Assembly (NCBI GenBank): GCA_001563325.1
Contig: LRSK01000122.1
Coordinates: 1 to 5,756 of the forward strand
Reading direction: 5' to 3'
From: Candidatus Thorarchaeota archaeon SMTZ1-83
GTDB lineage: Archaea > Asgardarchaeota > Thorarchaeia > Thorarchaeales > Thorarchaeaceae
DNA: 5,756 bases
Under the pieces are notes generated by a model, which made no database searches, was not told the DNA's origin, and saw only the letters and a program-made list of their open reading frames with translations. A program made the position numbers and the translations under genes. Below are positions 5,196 to 5,756 of the stretch, piece after piece. How positions within the stretch are numbered: position 1 is the stretch's first letter; each line of letters starts with the position of its first letter.

Positions 5196-5756
5196 ATGAA
5201 GGTAACACTTCTTGGGACGGGGACTTCTTCTCCTGACCCAAACAGGGTCCAATCCGGAATACTTGTCGAAGCAGAGAATAAGACGTTCCTTCTCGATGTC
5301 GGTTCGGGTGTGCTTCACAGACTGATTCAGACAGACATCGACCTTAGGACACTCGACTCTGTGTTCATAAGCCACTTCCATATTGATCACTGCTCTGACT
5401 TCCTGACGTTATGCCAGAGCTTGTGGTTGGCAGGTTATGACAAGACACTGGAGCTATACGCCCCTCCCACCCTGAGAGAGTGGTCAAGAGGGGTCCGCGA
5501 CATTGGGTTCCCATATCTTCGTGATAAGATACTTGTCGAGGAATTCGTGCTTGAAGAGAATCACGTTGTGCAGCTTGGGCCAGTTCAAGTTTCTACCGCG
5601 TCTACTACTCACAGCACAATGGAAACAAGAGCCTTCAGAGTTGAGAGCCGAGGTCGGTCCATGGTCTACTCTTCCGACTCCGCACCATGCCCTGAAGTGA
5701 CCTACCTTGCCAAGGGTGCAGACGTGTTGGTGCATGAAGTCAATTGGTTGGATGGT
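5196..5756 (+). CDS. Metallo-beta-lactamase-fold hydrolase of RNase Z type, C-terminus beyond the right edge
   Basis: The visible 187 residues are the first part of a zinc-dependent hydrolase. The N-terminus MKVTLLGTGTSSPDPNR (1-17) is the usual first strand and turn of RNase Z-like proteins. The metal-binding signature HFHIDH is at 60-65 (His60, His62, Asp64, His65). THSTMETRAFR around His139 supplies the third metal histidine and an arginine-containing strand. SSDSAPCPEV (160-169) matches the SGDTxP segment with the bridging Asp161, and VLVHEV (177-182) matches the LIHEATF element typical of RNase Z. The final histidine of the family lies past the edge. It may be tRNA 3'-end endonuclease RNase Z or a related phosphodiesterase or hydrolase; HFHIDH in place of the usual HLHGDH makes true RNase Z uncertain. 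ATG 5196 was preferred because the product then begins at the usual MKVT and TGAT lies 4 bases upstream; ATG 5190 adds two residues. A terminator at 5096 precedes it, so it probably has its own promoter, though none is clear. Confidence 0.88.
   Translation, partial: MKVTLLGTGTSSPDPNRVQSGILVEAENKTFLLDVGSGVLHRLIQTDIDLRTLDSVFISHFHIDHCSDFLTLCQSLWLAGYDKTLELYAPPTLREWSRGVRDIGFPYLRDKILVEEFVLEENHVVQLGPVQVSTASTTHSTMETRAFRVESRGRSMVYSSDSAPCPEVTYLAKGADVLVHEVNWLDG

Noticed and set aside
5133..5735. Two minus-strand open frames near the right end
   Set aside because: They are antisense to the metallo-beta-lactamase-fold gene, which has all expected motifs in the plus-strand frame.
1..5756. Searched for a defence system, CRISPR array, insertion sequence, integrase site or tRNA gene
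   Set aside because: No spaced direct repeats, terminal inverted repeats, transposase motifs, nuclease/helicase sets or cloverleaf-like sequences were found by eye. The window reads as ordinary chromosomal genes.

Overview
The window looks like chromosomal DNA from an archaeon. The visible support is ribosome-binding sites that fit the archaeal 16S tail (AGGAGGTGAT pieces at fixed distances from starts), TATA-type promoters instead of -35/-10 pairs (best case TTTAAATA at 4434), heavy use of AGA/AGG arginine codons, TTG starts, and an archaeal-looking histidine-kinase H-box. An Asgard lineage such as Thorarchaeota would fit the protein flavour, but that is a guess from memory and not something the sequence proves.

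Layout from left to right. Positions 1-449 (minus) hold the N-terminal part of a two-helix membrane protein with a cytosolic helix-hairpin-helix segment; it runs off the left edge and starts at TTG. A divergent promoter region (450-695) separates it from a large membrane sensor histidine kinase (696-2939, plus) with about ten membrane helices, a GAF domain and a C-terminal kinase core, and no response regulator beside it. The kinase converges, with only 7 bases between stop codons, on a two-gene minus-strand unit: a four-helix membrane protein of unknown function (3744-4334) followed 26 bases later by a creatininase-family metal-dependent amidohydrolase (2947-3717). A second divergent promoter region (4335-4520) serves that unit and a plus-strand gene for a soluble, mostly helical protein of unknown function (4521-5081), which ends at a clear hairpin plus T-rich terminator. 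The last gene (5196 to the right edge) is the N-terminal part of a metallo-beta-lactamase-fold hydrolase of RNase Z type.

No pathway links all the genes. The only likely co-transcribed pair is the membrane protein and the creatininase homologue. I see no RNA genes, insertion sequences, CRISPR repeats, integrase sites or defence operon. The parts that deserve attention are a kinase whose sensor resembles Chloroflexota proteins, a membrane-anchored helix-hairpin-helix protein, the uncharacterised helical protein with a striking RYADYGY motif, and the membrane protein/amidohydrolase pair. No intergenic stretch exceeds 300 bases.
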